From: Paraburkholderia azotifigens
GTDB taxonomy: Bacteria; Pseudomonadota; Gammaproteobacteria; Burkholderiales; Burkholderiaceae
Direction: 5' to 3'
DNA length: 64,000 nucleotides
Assembly (NCBI RefSeq): GCF_007995085.1
Contig: NZ_VOQS01000005.1
Coordinates: 248,001-312,000, forward strand
The position numbers and the translations under genes are program-made. Position 1 is the first letter of the stretch. Every line of letters starts with the position of its first letter. Below, piece by piece: positions 33,882 through 43,186 of the stretch. The notes below the pieces were generated by a model. The model was given only the letters and a program-made list of their open reading frames with translations. It searched no databases and was not told where the DNA came from.

Positions 33882-35512
33882 GCGAGGCCGTGGAATTCGA
33901 CTATGTGATCGGAGGGGCAGGCTCGGCAGGCTGTGTACTTGCGCGCCGGCTCGCTGATGCGGGTAATCGGGTACTGCTGATCGAAGCGGGACCGCGCGAC
34001 AACTCGTGGGTGATCCGTATGCCTGCCGGTCTGAGATCGATCTTCAAGCCGAGCTCACGATATAACTACTGGTTCGAGACCGAGCCGCAGCGCAACCTCG
34101 GCAACCGCCGTATCCAGCAGCCGCGCGGTCGCGTTCTCGGCGGCTCGTCTTCGATCAACGGCATGACATGGCTGCGCGGTCATCCGCTCGACTACGAGCG
34201 CTGGGAGCAGGAAGGTGCGTCCGGCTGGAGCTGGAAGGATTGCCTGCCGTACTTTCGCAAGATCGAGCGAAGCGATGTGGTCAGCGCCTATCGAGGTAAC
34301 GACGGTTTCATTCATGCACAGCGTCAGGAGCATCTGTGTCCGCTCAACCAGGCCTTTCTCGACGCAGGAATCGAAGCTGGATTTCCACTCACCGAAGACG
34401 TCAACGGATTCCGGCAGGAAGGCGTATCGCGCTTTGAGATGAGCGTCGATCACGGTATTCGCAACAGCGCCGCGTACGGCTACCTTCATTCGCGCAAGGA
34501 CGACGGAAATCTTACGATCTGGACTCAGAGCACGCTCGAGCAGATCAATCTCATCGGCAACCGGGCGACGGGATTCAAGGTGACGCGCGACGGCTCTGCT
34601 GTGAATGTCACTGCACGAAAGGAGACGCTGCTTTGCGCGGGTGTCTTCGGCTCGCCGCAACTGCTGATGTTGTCAGGAATCGGGCCCGGCGATCACCTCA
34701 ACGAAAAAGGCATTGTCCCGCGAGTGGAGTTGCCCGGGGTCGGAGAAAATCTGCAGGATCATCTTGAATGTCACATTCAGGTCGAAACCAGGGAACCTGT
34801 CTCGCTCAACCGGGAGCTGCAACTTCACCGGATGTTGTGGGCTGGCGTGCAGTGGTTCGGTTTCAAGTCGGGCGTTGCGTCCGTCAACCAGTGTCATGTG
34901 GGCGCCTTTCTGAAGAGCGCTTCTCACATTCCCCATCCGGATATCCAGTTTCACTTTTTTCCAGTGTTCTTCAACAAGGACTGGATACCTACACGGCACA
35001 CAAATGGGTATCGCATCGGAGTCGGTCCAATGCGTCCGACCAGTCGTGGGCGTGTCCGGCTGAAGTCCAGGCGGGCCGAAGATCCACTTTCGATCGACCC
35101 GAACTACATGAAGACCGAGGAGGACTGGCGCGTGATGCGCGAGTCGGTACGGCTTGGGCTGCTGTTTTCACGACAACCCGCGTTCCGTCGCTTTCATTAC
35201 CGTGAAGACATGCCAGGCGTCGATGTAAGCGCGATCGCGGATGTCGACGAGTTCATCAGGCAGGACGCGTCGAGTGCCTATCACCCCTGTGGAACCTGCA
35301 AGATGGGAGCGAAGCACGATCCGTCTGCCGTCGTAGGTCCCGATCTGAAAGTCCGGGGGGTAGAGCGACTGCGTGTCATCGATGCATCGGTGATGCCGTC
35401 TGTGCCGAGCGCGAATATCAACGCTGCGACCATCATGCTAGCCGAGCGGGCGAGTGATCTTGTGCTCGGGCGTCCAGCGATGCAAGCACAACCTCTGCAG
35501 TTCGCTGCCTGA
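33878..35512 (+). CDS. GMC-family FAD oxidoreductase (choline dehydrogenase-like)
   Basis: Started at 33878 inside the ATGA overlap with the cupin gene, the protein has 544 residues. It has the N-terminal FAD motif VIGGAGSAGCVLARRL, GMC signature 1 (RGRVLGGSSSINGMTWLRG) and signature 2 (GSPQLLMLSGIGPGDHL). Active-site His lies in SSAYHPCGTCKMG and Asn in SANINAATIMLAE. Relatives oxidise choline, other alcohols or hydroxyacids to aldehydes with FAD. Next to a betaine-type binding protein a choline-like alcohol is an obvious candidate, but no betaine aldehyde dehydrogenase gene is present, so the substrate stays open. Confidence 0.93.
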   Translation: MSEAVEFDYVIGGAGSAGCVLARRLADAGNRVLLIEAGPRDNSWVIRMPAGLRSIFKPSSRYNYWFETEPQRNLGNRRIQQPRGRVLGGSSSINGMTWLRGHPLDYERWEQEGASGWSWKDCLPYFRKIERSDVVSAYRGNDGFIHAQRQEHLCPLNQAFLDAGIEAGFPLTEDVNGFRQEGVSRFEMSVDHGIRNSAAYGYLHSRKDDGNLTIWTQSTLEQINLIGNRATGFKVTRDGSAVNVTARKETLLCAGVFGSPQLLMLSGIGPGDHLNEKGIVPRVELPGVGENLQDHLECHIQVETREPVSLNRELQLHRMLWAGVQWFGFKSGVASVNQCHVGAFLKSASHIPHPDIQFHFFPVFFNKDWIPTRHTNGYRIGVGPMRPTSRGRVRLKSRRAEDPLSIDPNYMKTEEDWRVMRESVRLGLLFSRQPAFRRFHYREDMPGVDVSAIADVDEFIRQDASSAYHPCGTCKMGAKHDPSAVVGPDLKVRGVERLRVIDASVMPSVPSANINAATIMLAERASDLVLGRPAMQAQPLQFAA

Positions 35513-35800
35513 CAAGATTTGCCGAACGGTTTCGGTACGCGCGTCCGGCGATTTCGGGTTGATCTGCCAATCGCCCTCCGACGACGGCTCGAGTGTACGA
35601 ACAGCTGGAGAGCGCTCTGGCTATCAAGAGGCACTTTCGGGTCAAGGCTGCGGAGGCGGGGACATCGGTCGCGATCCGGCCAGGCGATCGCGGACCCGGC
35701 TACGAGCAGGCGCAAATCGGTGAGCATCTGCAGTCGAAGCAATCCGCATGGTCACTGTGCGGCTAAAATCGACGATTCCGAAGACGGTCCGAAGGTCAAC

Positions 35801-36715
35801 ATGGAAATCAAATGGATTGAAGATTTCATCGCTCTTGCGCAGTACCAGAGCTTTTCCCGCGCCGCTGAATTTCGTAATGTCACGCAGTCCGGTTTCAGCC
35901 GCCGAATCCAGTCGCTCGAGCAATGGGTCGGCGCTGAACTGATTGACCGCAGCAGCTTTCCTCCCGTCCTGACCCCCGCCGGTCAGCTGTTTCGTGAAGT
36001 CGCCGACGATGTTCTTTCCCGGCTTCTCGATACGCGGGCCATCATCCGCACTGAGCAGCGCATCGCGGGCAAGAGTCTGCAGATTTGCGCGGGACACACG
36101 ATAGCCCTGAATTTCCTTCCGACATGGCTCAAAGCGCTCGCGCCGCAATTCGGGGAGGTACGGGCGCGCGTCATTCCGACGAACGTCCACGACTCGATTC
36201 TCATGCTCGTGAACGGCAATTGCGAGCTGATGTTTGCCTATCATCATCCGGAGCTCCCACTCCATCTCGACGCCGCGAGGTATGAGCATCTCACCGTTGG
36301 TCTCGATACCCTGATGCCAACCAGCAGGTCAAACGAGCGTTCGGCTCCCAAGTTCCGCCTGCCGGGGACCAGGCAACGTCCGCTGCCCCTTATCTCCTAC
36401 ACCGAAACAAGTTACTTCGGACGTTGCCAGGCGCTGCTGTTGAAGAAGGCATCGGACGCGCTGTCGTTGCGGCTGCACTATGAGTCCGACATGGCGGAAG
36501 TTCTGAAGAAACTCGTCATGGAGGGGGAGGGCGTGGCCTGGCTCCCCAGGAGCACGATCACGAAAGAGCTTGCCGATGGCGATCTCGTACCGGCAGGGCC
36601 GGCGAGCTGGCACCTGCAGGTGGAACTGCGCGCATATCGTGATTCAACGAATCGCAGCGAATTCCTGGATACGCTGTGGTATCACCTGCGCGCGGGCTCC
36701 GCCACGCTGGAATAG
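35801..36715 (+). CDS. LysR-family regulator, HypT/YjiE-like subgroup
   Basis: The ATG at 35801 was chosen because it begins MEIKWIEDFIALAQYQSFS, the family start; the frame is open far upstream without meaning. The 304-residue protein has the HTH with QSGFSRRIQSLEQWVGAELI and an effector domain with DSILMLVNGNCELMFAYHHP and GEGVAWLPRSTI. This layout resembles E. coli HypT (YjiE) more than the catabolic LysR groups. It precedes a DctA, racemase and aspA set on the same strand by about 180 bp and probably regulates it. Confidence 0.9.
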   Translation: MEIKWIEDFIALAQYQSFSRAAEFRNVTQSGFSRRIQSLEQWVGAELIDRSSFPPVLTPAGQLFREVADDVLSRLLDTRAIIRTEQRIAGKSLQICAGHTIALNFLPTWLKALAPQFGEVRARVIPTNVHDSILMLVNGNCELMFAYHHPELPLHLDAARYEHLTVGLDTLMPTSRSNERSAPKFRLPGTRQRPLPLISYTETSYFGRCQALLLKKASDALSLRLHYESDMAEVLKKLVMEGEGVAWLPRSTITKELADGDLVPAGPASWHLQVELRAYRDSTNRSEFLDTLWYHLRAGSATLE

Positions 36716-36893
36716 GGTTTTCCCGTGTTATGCGATTTTCGCATGGGCGCATGTCGTAACAGCATCAGCGTTTTTTTGAACGTCCCTACCATCCGTTCTA
36801 CGGTGAAAGTGCCGCTCCCAGCGCCGCTTTCATTTCTTCTCCCGCGCGTGGCCGCTACTTTCCATCGTCCACGCCGCCACAGGACGGATGACC

Positions 36894-38171
36894 ATGAAGA
36901 ATCGCCTTACCCTGAGCATCGCGGTAGCCATGCTCCTTGGAGTCGGAGCCGGGTACGCATGCCACACGAACATTGCTGACCCCGCCACGCTGAAAGCGGT
37001 TGCCGGCTACTTCTCGATTGTCACGGATATTTTCCTGCGTTTGATCAAGATGATCATCGCGCCGCTGGTCTTCGTCACACTCGTGTCGGGGCTGGCGGGG
37101 ATGGATAGCGGCGACGATGTAGGCCGGATCGGGCTGCGCTCGGTTGGATGGTTCATCAGCGCATCACTCATCTCTCTGGCGCTCGGACTCGTCATGGCAA
37201 ACGCGCTGCAACCCGGCGCAGGCCTGCATCTGACTGAGAGCTCCAGCGAAGTGAATACAGGGCTCAATACGGCTGCACTGAACGTCAAGGACGTCATCAC
37301 GCACGCATTCCCGACAAGCCTGCTGGATGCGATGGCGCGCAATGACATCCTGCAGATCCTCGTCTTCTCGCTCTTCCTTGGCGTCGGCCTTGGTGCACTC
37401 AAGCGCGACTCGCGCGTCGGCGTCGTCATCCAGGCGATCGACGGAATGGTCCCTGTGATGCTTCGGCTCACGAACTACGTCATGCGTGCTGCGCCGCTAG
37501 GTGTCTTTGGTGCCATCGCGTCGTCCGTGACGCTGCGTGGCCTAGATGTCATCTACACCTACGGCAAGCTCATCGGCTCGTTCTACCTCGGGCTGCTGAT
37601 CCTCTGGGCTATCCTCGTCGCAATCGGCTACGCTTTTCTCGGACGCAAGGTGGGTAGTCTGCTGAAGGCAGTCCGTGAACCCGCGATGATTGCATTCTCG
37701 ACGGCAAGCAGCGAGGCTGCATATCCGCGACTCACCGAGCAGCTGGAGAAGTTCGGCGTCGACAAGAAGGTGGTTGGTTTCACGTTGCCACTGGGCTATG
37801 CATTCAACCTGGACGGTTCGATGATGTATCAGGCGTTCGCCGCGATTTTCATTGCGCAGGCCTTTGGTGTCCACATGCCGGTGTCGCAGCAGATTCTCAT
37901 GTTGCTGATTTTGATGTTGAGCAGCAAGGGTATGGCAAGTGTGCCGCGCGGGTCGGTGGTCGTCGTTGCCGCTGTCGCGCCGATGTTTCATCTGCCTGTC
38001 GCCGGCGTGGCTTTGGTCCTGGCGATCGACCAGATTCTCGATATGGGTCGCACGATGACCAACGTGATCGGCAATAGCGTTGCGACTGCTGTGATCGCGA
38101 AATGGGAAGCTGCACGCGAAGCAAAGTCGACGGACGCCTCCTTTGAGCAGGTGGAGGCCGGTGCACAATGA
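36894..38171 (+). CDS. Dicarboxylate/amino acid:cation symporter (DctA family)
   Basis: The start is at 36894 (MKNRLTLSIAVAML) with AGGACGG upstream; an ATG at 36888 is also possible. The 425-residue DAACS protein has RLIKMIIAPLVFVTLVSGL, the FSTASSEAAYP loop, LPLGYAFNLDGSMMYQAFA and LMLSSKGMASVPRGS. It is expected to import aspartate, fumarate or related dicarboxylates with cations. Its stop codon overlaps the racemase start by ATGA, and aspA follows, so aspartate is the likely substrate. It is a paralogue of the symporter at 28378-29685. Confidence 0.94.
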   Translation: MKNRLTLSIAVAMLLGVGAGYACHTNIADPATLKAVAGYFSIVTDIFLRLIKMIIAPLVFVTLVSGLAGMDSGDDVGRIGLRSVGWFISASLISLALGLVMANALQPGAGLHLTESSSEVNTGLNTAALNVKDVITHAFPTSLLDAMARNDILQILVFSLFLGVGLGALKRDSRVGVVIQAIDGMVPVMLRLTNYVMRAAPLGVFGAIASSVTLRGLDVIYTYGKLIGSFYLGLLILWAILVAIGYAFLGRKVGSLLKAVREPAMIAFSTASSEAAYPRLTEQLEKFGVDKKVVGFTLPLGYAFNLDGSMMYQAFAAIFIAQAFGVHMPVSQQILMLLILMLSSKGMASVPRGSVVVVAAVAPMFHLPVAGVALVLAIDQILDMGRTMTNVIGNSVATAVIAKWEAAREAKSTDASFEQVEAGAQ

Positions 38172-39628
38172 GCGCGACGGTGGCGGAAAGCCGGCGCAAG
38201 CTGGGCGTAGTCGGAGGACTGGGCCCGCTGGCGAGCGCCGATGTGTTCTTCAAGATCGTGAAGGCGACGCCGGCGTCCTCCGACGCCGAGCATGCCGAGG
38301 TCATCTTCGAGCAGCGCCCGTTCAAGGGAGCCGGGGCGGGTAGTGCCGCGACGACGGAGCGCAAACTGTACATCTTCGACATGATCCGTGATTTCGAAAA
38401 ACGCGGAGTAACGATGGTTGTGCTCCCGTGTTTTCTGAGTCACACGTTTATCGACGAACTGAAGGCAAATACGAGCTTGCCTATTGTCGATATCGTCGAA
38501 GCCGTTCGCAGCCACGTGCAGCGAAAATTCCCCGCCGCGAAGCGTATCGGTGTGCTCGCATCCGATTACGTCCGTGAAAAGCGGCTCTTTGAACGGTATT
38601 TCGCCGCCCCCGAATTCGAGGTCGTGTATCCGCGCACTGCCGACGATACCGATACGGTAACTGAAGCCATCTATGGGTCCGACGGTATCAAGAGCGGCAA
38701 TCTCCGCGGCCGCCCTGTCGAGTTGCTGCGCGCTGCGTGCGAGAGTCTCATGGATCAGGGCGTCGATGTCATCGTGCCGGGCATGACGGAAATCGCCCTC
38801 GTCGCCGGGGAAATCGGTCAGTTGCAGGTGCCACTTGTCGATTCCAATATGGCGTATGCGCAGTATGTCGTCTCTGGCGGTCCCGGTTCGCCTGCCCCGG
38901 TTTTCAAGGTCGGCGTGGTGGGAGGCGTAGGCCCTGCTGCGACGGTCGATTTCCTTAACAAGGTCGTCCGTCATACGCCGGCGTCGCGCGACCAGGATCA
39001 CATCAAGCTTCTGATTGAGCAAAATCCGCAGATTCCCGACCGAACAGAAAACCTGATCAGTGAAGGGGTGGACCCGACCGTCTCGCTCTACGCCACGTGC
39101 AAAAAACTGGAAGACGGTGGCGCAGACATCATCGCAATTCCCTGCAACACTGCGCATGCGTTCGTTGACCGGATCCAGCCGTATCTCGGGATACCTATCG
39201 TCAACATGCTCACCGTCACGGTGCGCTACCTGCGTGATTCCTTTCCCGGCTTGCGCGATGTCGGCGTACTGGCCACATCAGGCACGATCGGCAGCGGTGT
39301 CTACCAGAAGGCTCTCGAATCGCAGGGCCTGCACCAGATTGCCCCTGGCGCCGCTTTGCAGGCGCGTGTGATGGAAGCCATCTACGGAATGAACGGCGTC
39401 AAGGCAGGTTTCACGACCGGTCAATGTCAGGAAGACATCGTCGCAGCAGTCGAGGGACTGATTGCCGGGGGCGTTGAAGTCATCATCCTCGGATGCACCG
39501 AACTCCCAATCCTTCTTCCAGCAGGCGAATTCGTCGGCTGCAACGGCGGGCGCGTGCAACTGATTGACCCGACAGAAGTCCTGGCGAGGCAATGCATTGC
39601 TTACGCGAAGGGCGGCGCCGCCAACTGA
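38168..39628 (+). CDS. Tandem-domain aspartate/glutamate racemase family protein
   Basis: The 486-residue protein is two Asp/Glu racemase domains fused head to tail, each near 235 residues. Both begin alike: LGVVGGLGPLASADVFFKIV at about residue 12 and VGVVGGVGPAATVDFLNKVV at about 248. The C-terminal domain keeps both catalytic cysteines (IPCNTAHAF and LGCTELPIL). The N-terminal domain keeps the first (VLPCFLSHTF) but has Met in place of the second (VPGMTEIAL), so it is probably not an active racemase. The gene is translationally coupled to dctA and followed by aspA. Interconversion of D- and L-aspartate before deamination is the natural role. Confidence 0.88.
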   Translation: MSATVAESRRKLGVVGGLGPLASADVFFKIVKATPASSDAEHAEVIFEQRPFKGAGAGSAATTERKLYIFDMIRDFEKRGVTMVVLPCFLSHTFIDELKANTSLPIVDIVEAVRSHVQRKFPAAKRIGVLASDYVREKRLFERYFAAPEFEVVYPRTADDTDTVTEAIYGSDGIKSGNLRGRPVELLRAACESLMDQGVDVIVPGMTEIALVAGEIGQLQVPLVDSNMAYAQYVVSGGPGSPAPVFKVGVVGGVGPAATVDFLNKVVRHTPASRDQDHIKLLIEQNPQIPDRTENLISEGVDPTVSLYATCKKLEDGGADIIAIPCNTAHAFVDRIQPYLGIPIVNMLTVTVRYLRDSFPGLRDVGVLATSGTIGSGVYQKALESQGLHQIAPGAALQARVMEAIYGMNGVKAGFTTGQCQEDIVAAVEGLIAGGVEVIILGCTELPILLPAGEFVGCNGGRVQLIDPTEVLARQCIAYAKGGAAN

Positions 39629-39720
39629 GCTGGCACTGGCTCGCCACCAAAAGCTTTCGTCGCACGGTTCGAGAACGGACCGGGCGCGCCATCGGTTTGA
39701 CCTTTTCCTTGGAGCATCAA

Positions 39721-41139
39721 ATGTCAGTTTCGACTCACCGTATCGAGCACGATCTTCTCGGCGATCTGCCTGTTCCGCAGGAGGCGTATTACGGCGTCCA
39801 CACCCTGCGCGCGCTTCAGAATTTCCCGATCACCGGCATTCCAATTTCGACTTACCCGAATCTGGTCAACGCGCTTGCCAGCGTCAAGGAGGCGGCAGCA
39901 CTCGCCAATCACGAGCTGGGCCTGCTGCCGGAGCACAAACTGAAGGCCATCGTGCAGGCCTGCCAGGCGATTCGTCAGGGCGTGGCGCATGACCAGTTCG
40001 TGGTCGACGTCATTCAGGGCGGCGCCGGCACGTCCACGAACATGAATGCGAACGAGGTAGTTGCCAATCTCGCGCTGGAGTACCTCGGATGTCAACGCGG
40101 CGACTATGCAGCCTTGCACCCTAACGAGGACGTCAATCTGGGACAAAGTACCAACGACGTTTATCCGACTGCACTCAAAATTGCTGCTTACATGGGTATC
40201 GTGCAGCTCGTCCATGCAATGGGTGTGTTGCGTGCCTCGTTCGAACGGAAGGCGGATGAGTTCAGAAACGACCTCAAGATGGGGCGGACGCAGCTGCAGG
40301 ATGCGGTGCCCATGACGCTGGGCCAGGAGTTCAGTACCTTTGCCGTGATGCTGGGCGAAGACGAAGATCGCCTGATGGAGGCATCAAAGCTGATCTGCGA
40401 AATCAACCTGGGGGCGACCGCGATCGGCACGGGTATCAACACGCCGCCTGAGTACGCGCCTCTTGTATGCCGCCACCTTGCTTCCGTCACGGGAATTCCC
40501 GTCACCACTTCGCCGAATCTCGTTGAGGCAACACAGGACGTCGGCTCGTTCGTGCAATTGTCGGGTGTGCTGAAGCGCGTAGCCGTCAAACTCTCGAAGG
40601 TCTGCAATGACCTCCGGTTGCTCTCCAGTGGTCCGCGAGCAGGCTTTGGGGAAATCAACCTTCCTCCCGTTCAGGCGGGTTCCAGCATCATGCCGGGCAA
40701 GGTGAACCCGGTTATCCCGGAAGTGATGAACCAGATCGCGTTCGAGGTGATCGGTAACGATGTGACGGTCAGCTTCGCAGCAGAAGCGGGTCAGTTGCAG
40801 CTGAACGCGTTCGAGCCGGTTATCGCGCACAGCCTCTTCAAGAGCGTCGCGCATCTTCGGGCGGGATGCCTGACATTGGCATCAAAATGCGTGGACGGCA
40901 TTACTGCGAACCGCGAGCGACTGCAGTCCCTCGTCGAGAATTCGATCGGCATTGTGACTGCGCTGAACCCCTACATCGGATATGTGAATGCAACCCAGGT
41001 CGCGCAGCAGGCACTCGTTTCCGGCCAGAGCGTCGCGGAGATCGTCATTGAGCGCGGCCTTCTCACCCGGGCACAACTGGATGAAATTCTTCAGCCAGCG
41101 ATGCTGACCCAGCCCAGACAGTCCATCGTCTTGCGGTGA
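39721..41139 (+). CDS. aspA: Aspartate ammonia-lyase
   Basis: Started at 39721 (MSVSTHRIEHDLLGDLPVPQ), the enzyme has 472 residues. It shows the fumarase/aspartase signature GSSIMPGKVNPVIPE with the catalytic Ser, GAGTSTNMNANEV, and NLGQSTNDVYPTALK. It converts L-aspartate to fumarate and ammonia, supplying the TCA cycle and nitrogen. It follows the racemase gene by 92 bp. Together, symporter, racemase and lyase form a compact route from external D- or L-aspartate to fumarate. The GQSTNDVYPTA motif favours aspartase over fumarase C. Confidence 0.94.
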   Translation: MSVSTHRIEHDLLGDLPVPQEAYYGVHTLRALQNFPITGIPISTYPNLVNALASVKEAAALANHELGLLPEHKLKAIVQACQAIRQGVAHDQFVVDVIQGGAGTSTNMNANEVVANLALEYLGCQRGDYAALHPNEDVNLGQSTNDVYPTALKIAAYMGIVQLVHAMGVLRASFERKADEFRNDLKMGRTQLQDAVPMTLGQEFSTFAVMLGEDEDRLMEASKLICEINLGATAIGTGINTPPEYAPLVCRHLASVTGIPVTTSPNLVEATQDVGSFVQLSGVLKRVAVKLSKVCNDLRLLSSGPRAGFGEINLPPVQAGSSIMPGKVNPVIPEVMNQIAFEVIGNDVTVSFAAEAGQLQLNAFEPVIAHSLFKSVAHLRAGCLTLASKCVDGITANRERLQSLVENSIGIVTALNPYIGYVNATQVAQQALVSGQSVAEIVIERGLLTRAQLDEILQPAMLTQPRQSIVLR

Positions 41140-41966
41140 TCGGGTGACGGGCGCCGGGGCCTGTCATCAAAGCTATTTCAGCTTGACCGGCCGATGTGGG
41201 TCGGCCTGGTGCGTTCGCCGTCGTCCGGGATTCGGCCCAATAGCGGCCGCTCGCGGAACTTCCACAGCGGTGATTCAGCGGCCGATTCCCTGCGTAACCT
41301 GCCGGATGCTCAATGTGAGCAGTCGGCCCTTGCGGACGTCGGAGTGTCGACGCCTGTGAGACCACCCGTAGCGACTGCCAGTAGACGCTGCCTGTCATCA
41401 CCCGCAATGAACGTGATCGAAAGCGGCTTGATGCCATCGTTCTGCTCGCGACGGGAGTATTTGATCGGAGAAACGCATCTCGCTAGTGTCCGACAGTTGG
41501 CTGTGTGTAAGCGCGTGTGCCGCCATCTGCCTGCCGACATGTCGAGATACGCGAGGACGTTCGGGACGAAACGAAGGACGCGACGAGGGCGACGGAGGGA
41601 GTGTTTCGCACGGCTTTAGCGACCCGTGCTGCTCGCCTCGACTTCTAAAGTACCTGAGGCAGTGCGCGAAAATCACATTTGATACGCACTCGGTGACACC
41701 TCTTCTTGCGCTTGGATAATTGCCGCACGTGTCGATATTGGTTTAGCCGGCATGCTGGCTGATCGCCTTAAGCCTGAAACAGCCGCGATTTCGAAAACGG
41801 GCACTGTTCCGCAAGTCACGAGGGATAGTAATAGTGATTTACATCCTCATAAGCGCAAAGCACCAGGTATTAGCTCATTCATCTGTTACAGATAATTGCA
41901 ATTTGCTCAGCAAAGTTACCGTACGTTTCCGTATCCTTCTGCACACACAACAATCAAGGGGGTTAT
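41140..41966. other. Intergenic region without a recognisable gene
   Basis: This 827 bp stretch holds several open frames up to 141 codons, but none has a convincing ribosome binding site, motif or Burkholderia-like protein composition. The segment 41650-41960 is AT-richer than the surroundings and may be a long promoter/leader for the lipoprotein gene at 41967. Some of it may be decayed coding DNA, but I cannot identify a parent. Confidence 0.5.
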
Positions 41967-43142
41967 ATGAAAACGACAAGAAAACTGCTTTGTCTGCTGG
42001 CGTTTCCGCTTGCGCTAGGCGCATGTGGCGGCGGTGGTGGCAATAGCAGCAACGGCGGCACAGGCACACTGCATGTGGCCATGACGGACGCGCCATCCTG
42101 TGGATTTGATCATGTGTATGTGACCGTCAACAAGGTACGTGTCAACGCGAGTTCAACGGCAGGCGATACGGACGGTGGATGGACCGATATTGCACTGGCT
42201 GCACCACAAAAGATCGATCTTCTTTCACTGACAAATGGCGTGCTGACAGACCTCGGCCGCGCACCGCTTGCTGCCGGACAGTATCAGCAGATCAGGCTCG
42301 TACTCGCACAGAACCAGGGAAATGCGGTGGCGAACTCCGTGGTGGTCAGCGGCACAACGACTGAGCAACCCCTCGCGACGCCGAGCGCGAGTCAAAGCGG
42401 ATATAAGATCATTCAGCCCTTTACGGTTCAGCCAAATACCCTGGTCGATCTCGTGCTCGATTTCAATGCATGCAAATCGATCGTCCAGCGCGGCAACGGC
42501 AGCTTTAGCCTGAAGCCGGTTGTGACGGCAACACCGACCGTAGTGAGCGGCAGTATCACAGGTTTTGTCGCGCCGGGCGAAGTGGGCGCCACCGTGTACG
42601 CGGAACAAAACGGTCATGTGGTGCGTGGCACGATCGCGGACAGCAATGGCCAGTTCGTCCTGAGTCCGCTGATCCAGAGTTCGTCGAATGGCAATTACGA
42701 TGTGGTGATCGTGGATAACCGGCAGCCCAACGGACACGCGAATGGCGTGATCCATGCCGTGCCTGTGACGGCGAATGCCACAACGGCACTCTCGACTTCG
42801 TCGTCGCCGATCACACTTCCGGTGTCCACAGTCAATACGATCGCGGGTACCGTGACGGCGTCCGCGCAGGCGACCGTGCGCGCGCTGCAAAACGACGGCG
42901 CAGGATCGTATGAGGTTGCATCAGCAAACGCCAATCTCGATACGGGTGCTTATGCACTTGCGGTGCCTGCCGCGGCCCCTGTGACAGGCACATACGCGGG
43001 TTCGCTGCCCGTCGCGCTGTCTACGGTAAACGGTGTGGCTGGAGCCTATACCGTCGAATCAGATAGCGTAAGTGGCGCGACGCAGTCGACGGGCGTTAAT
43101 GTGTCTGCCGGCAACCAGTCGGGCATCAACTTCAACTTCTGA
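41967..43142 (+). CDS. DUF4382-domain lipoprotein
   Basis: The 391-residue protein has a lipoprotein signal (MKTTRKLLCLLAFPLALGAC) with lipobox LGAC followed by a Gly/Ser/Asn linker. Residues about 34-175 match the DUF4382 pattern (LHVAMTDAPSCGFDHVYVTV, KIDLLSLTNGVLTDLG, VDLVLDFNACKSIV). The C-terminal half looks like repeated beta-sandwich segments (SGSITGFVAPGEVGATVYAE and NTIAGTVTASAQATVRALQ), perhaps carboxypeptidase-regulatory-like domains. It should be anchored to the outer membrane and face the periplasm or surface. Function is not known to me. Base composition is slightly AT-richer than neighbours. Confidence 0.9.
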   Translation: MKTTRKLLCLLAFPLALGACGGGGGNSSNGGTGTLHVAMTDAPSCGFDHVYVTVNKVRVNASSTAGDTDGGWTDIALAAPQKIDLLSLTNGVLTDLGRAPLAAGQYQQIRLVLAQNQGNAVANSVVVSGTTTEQPLATPSASQSGYKIIQPFTVQPNTLVDLVLDFNACKSIVQRGNGSFSLKPVVTATPTVVSGSITGFVAPGEVGATVYAEQNGHVVRGTIADSNGQFVLSPLIQSSSNGNYDVVIVDNRQPNGHANGVIHAVPVTANATTALSTSSSPITLPVSTVNTIAGTVTASAQATVRALQNDGAGSYEVASANANLDTGAYALAVPAAAPVTGTYAGSLPVALSTVNGVAGAYTVESDSVSGATQSTGVNVSAGNQSGINFNF

Positions 43143-43186
43143 TTTCGGAGGGCGGGGAAGGTCACAGGGCGTTCCCCGCGCAGCGC

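Noticed and set aside
41189..41206. Short inverted repeat after aspA as a terminator
   Set aside because: Only six paired bases and no following U-tract.
41194..41619. Plus-strand open frame of 141 codons after aspA
   Set aside because: No recognisable domain, no good start site and unnatural composition; overlapping frames on both strands look equally random.
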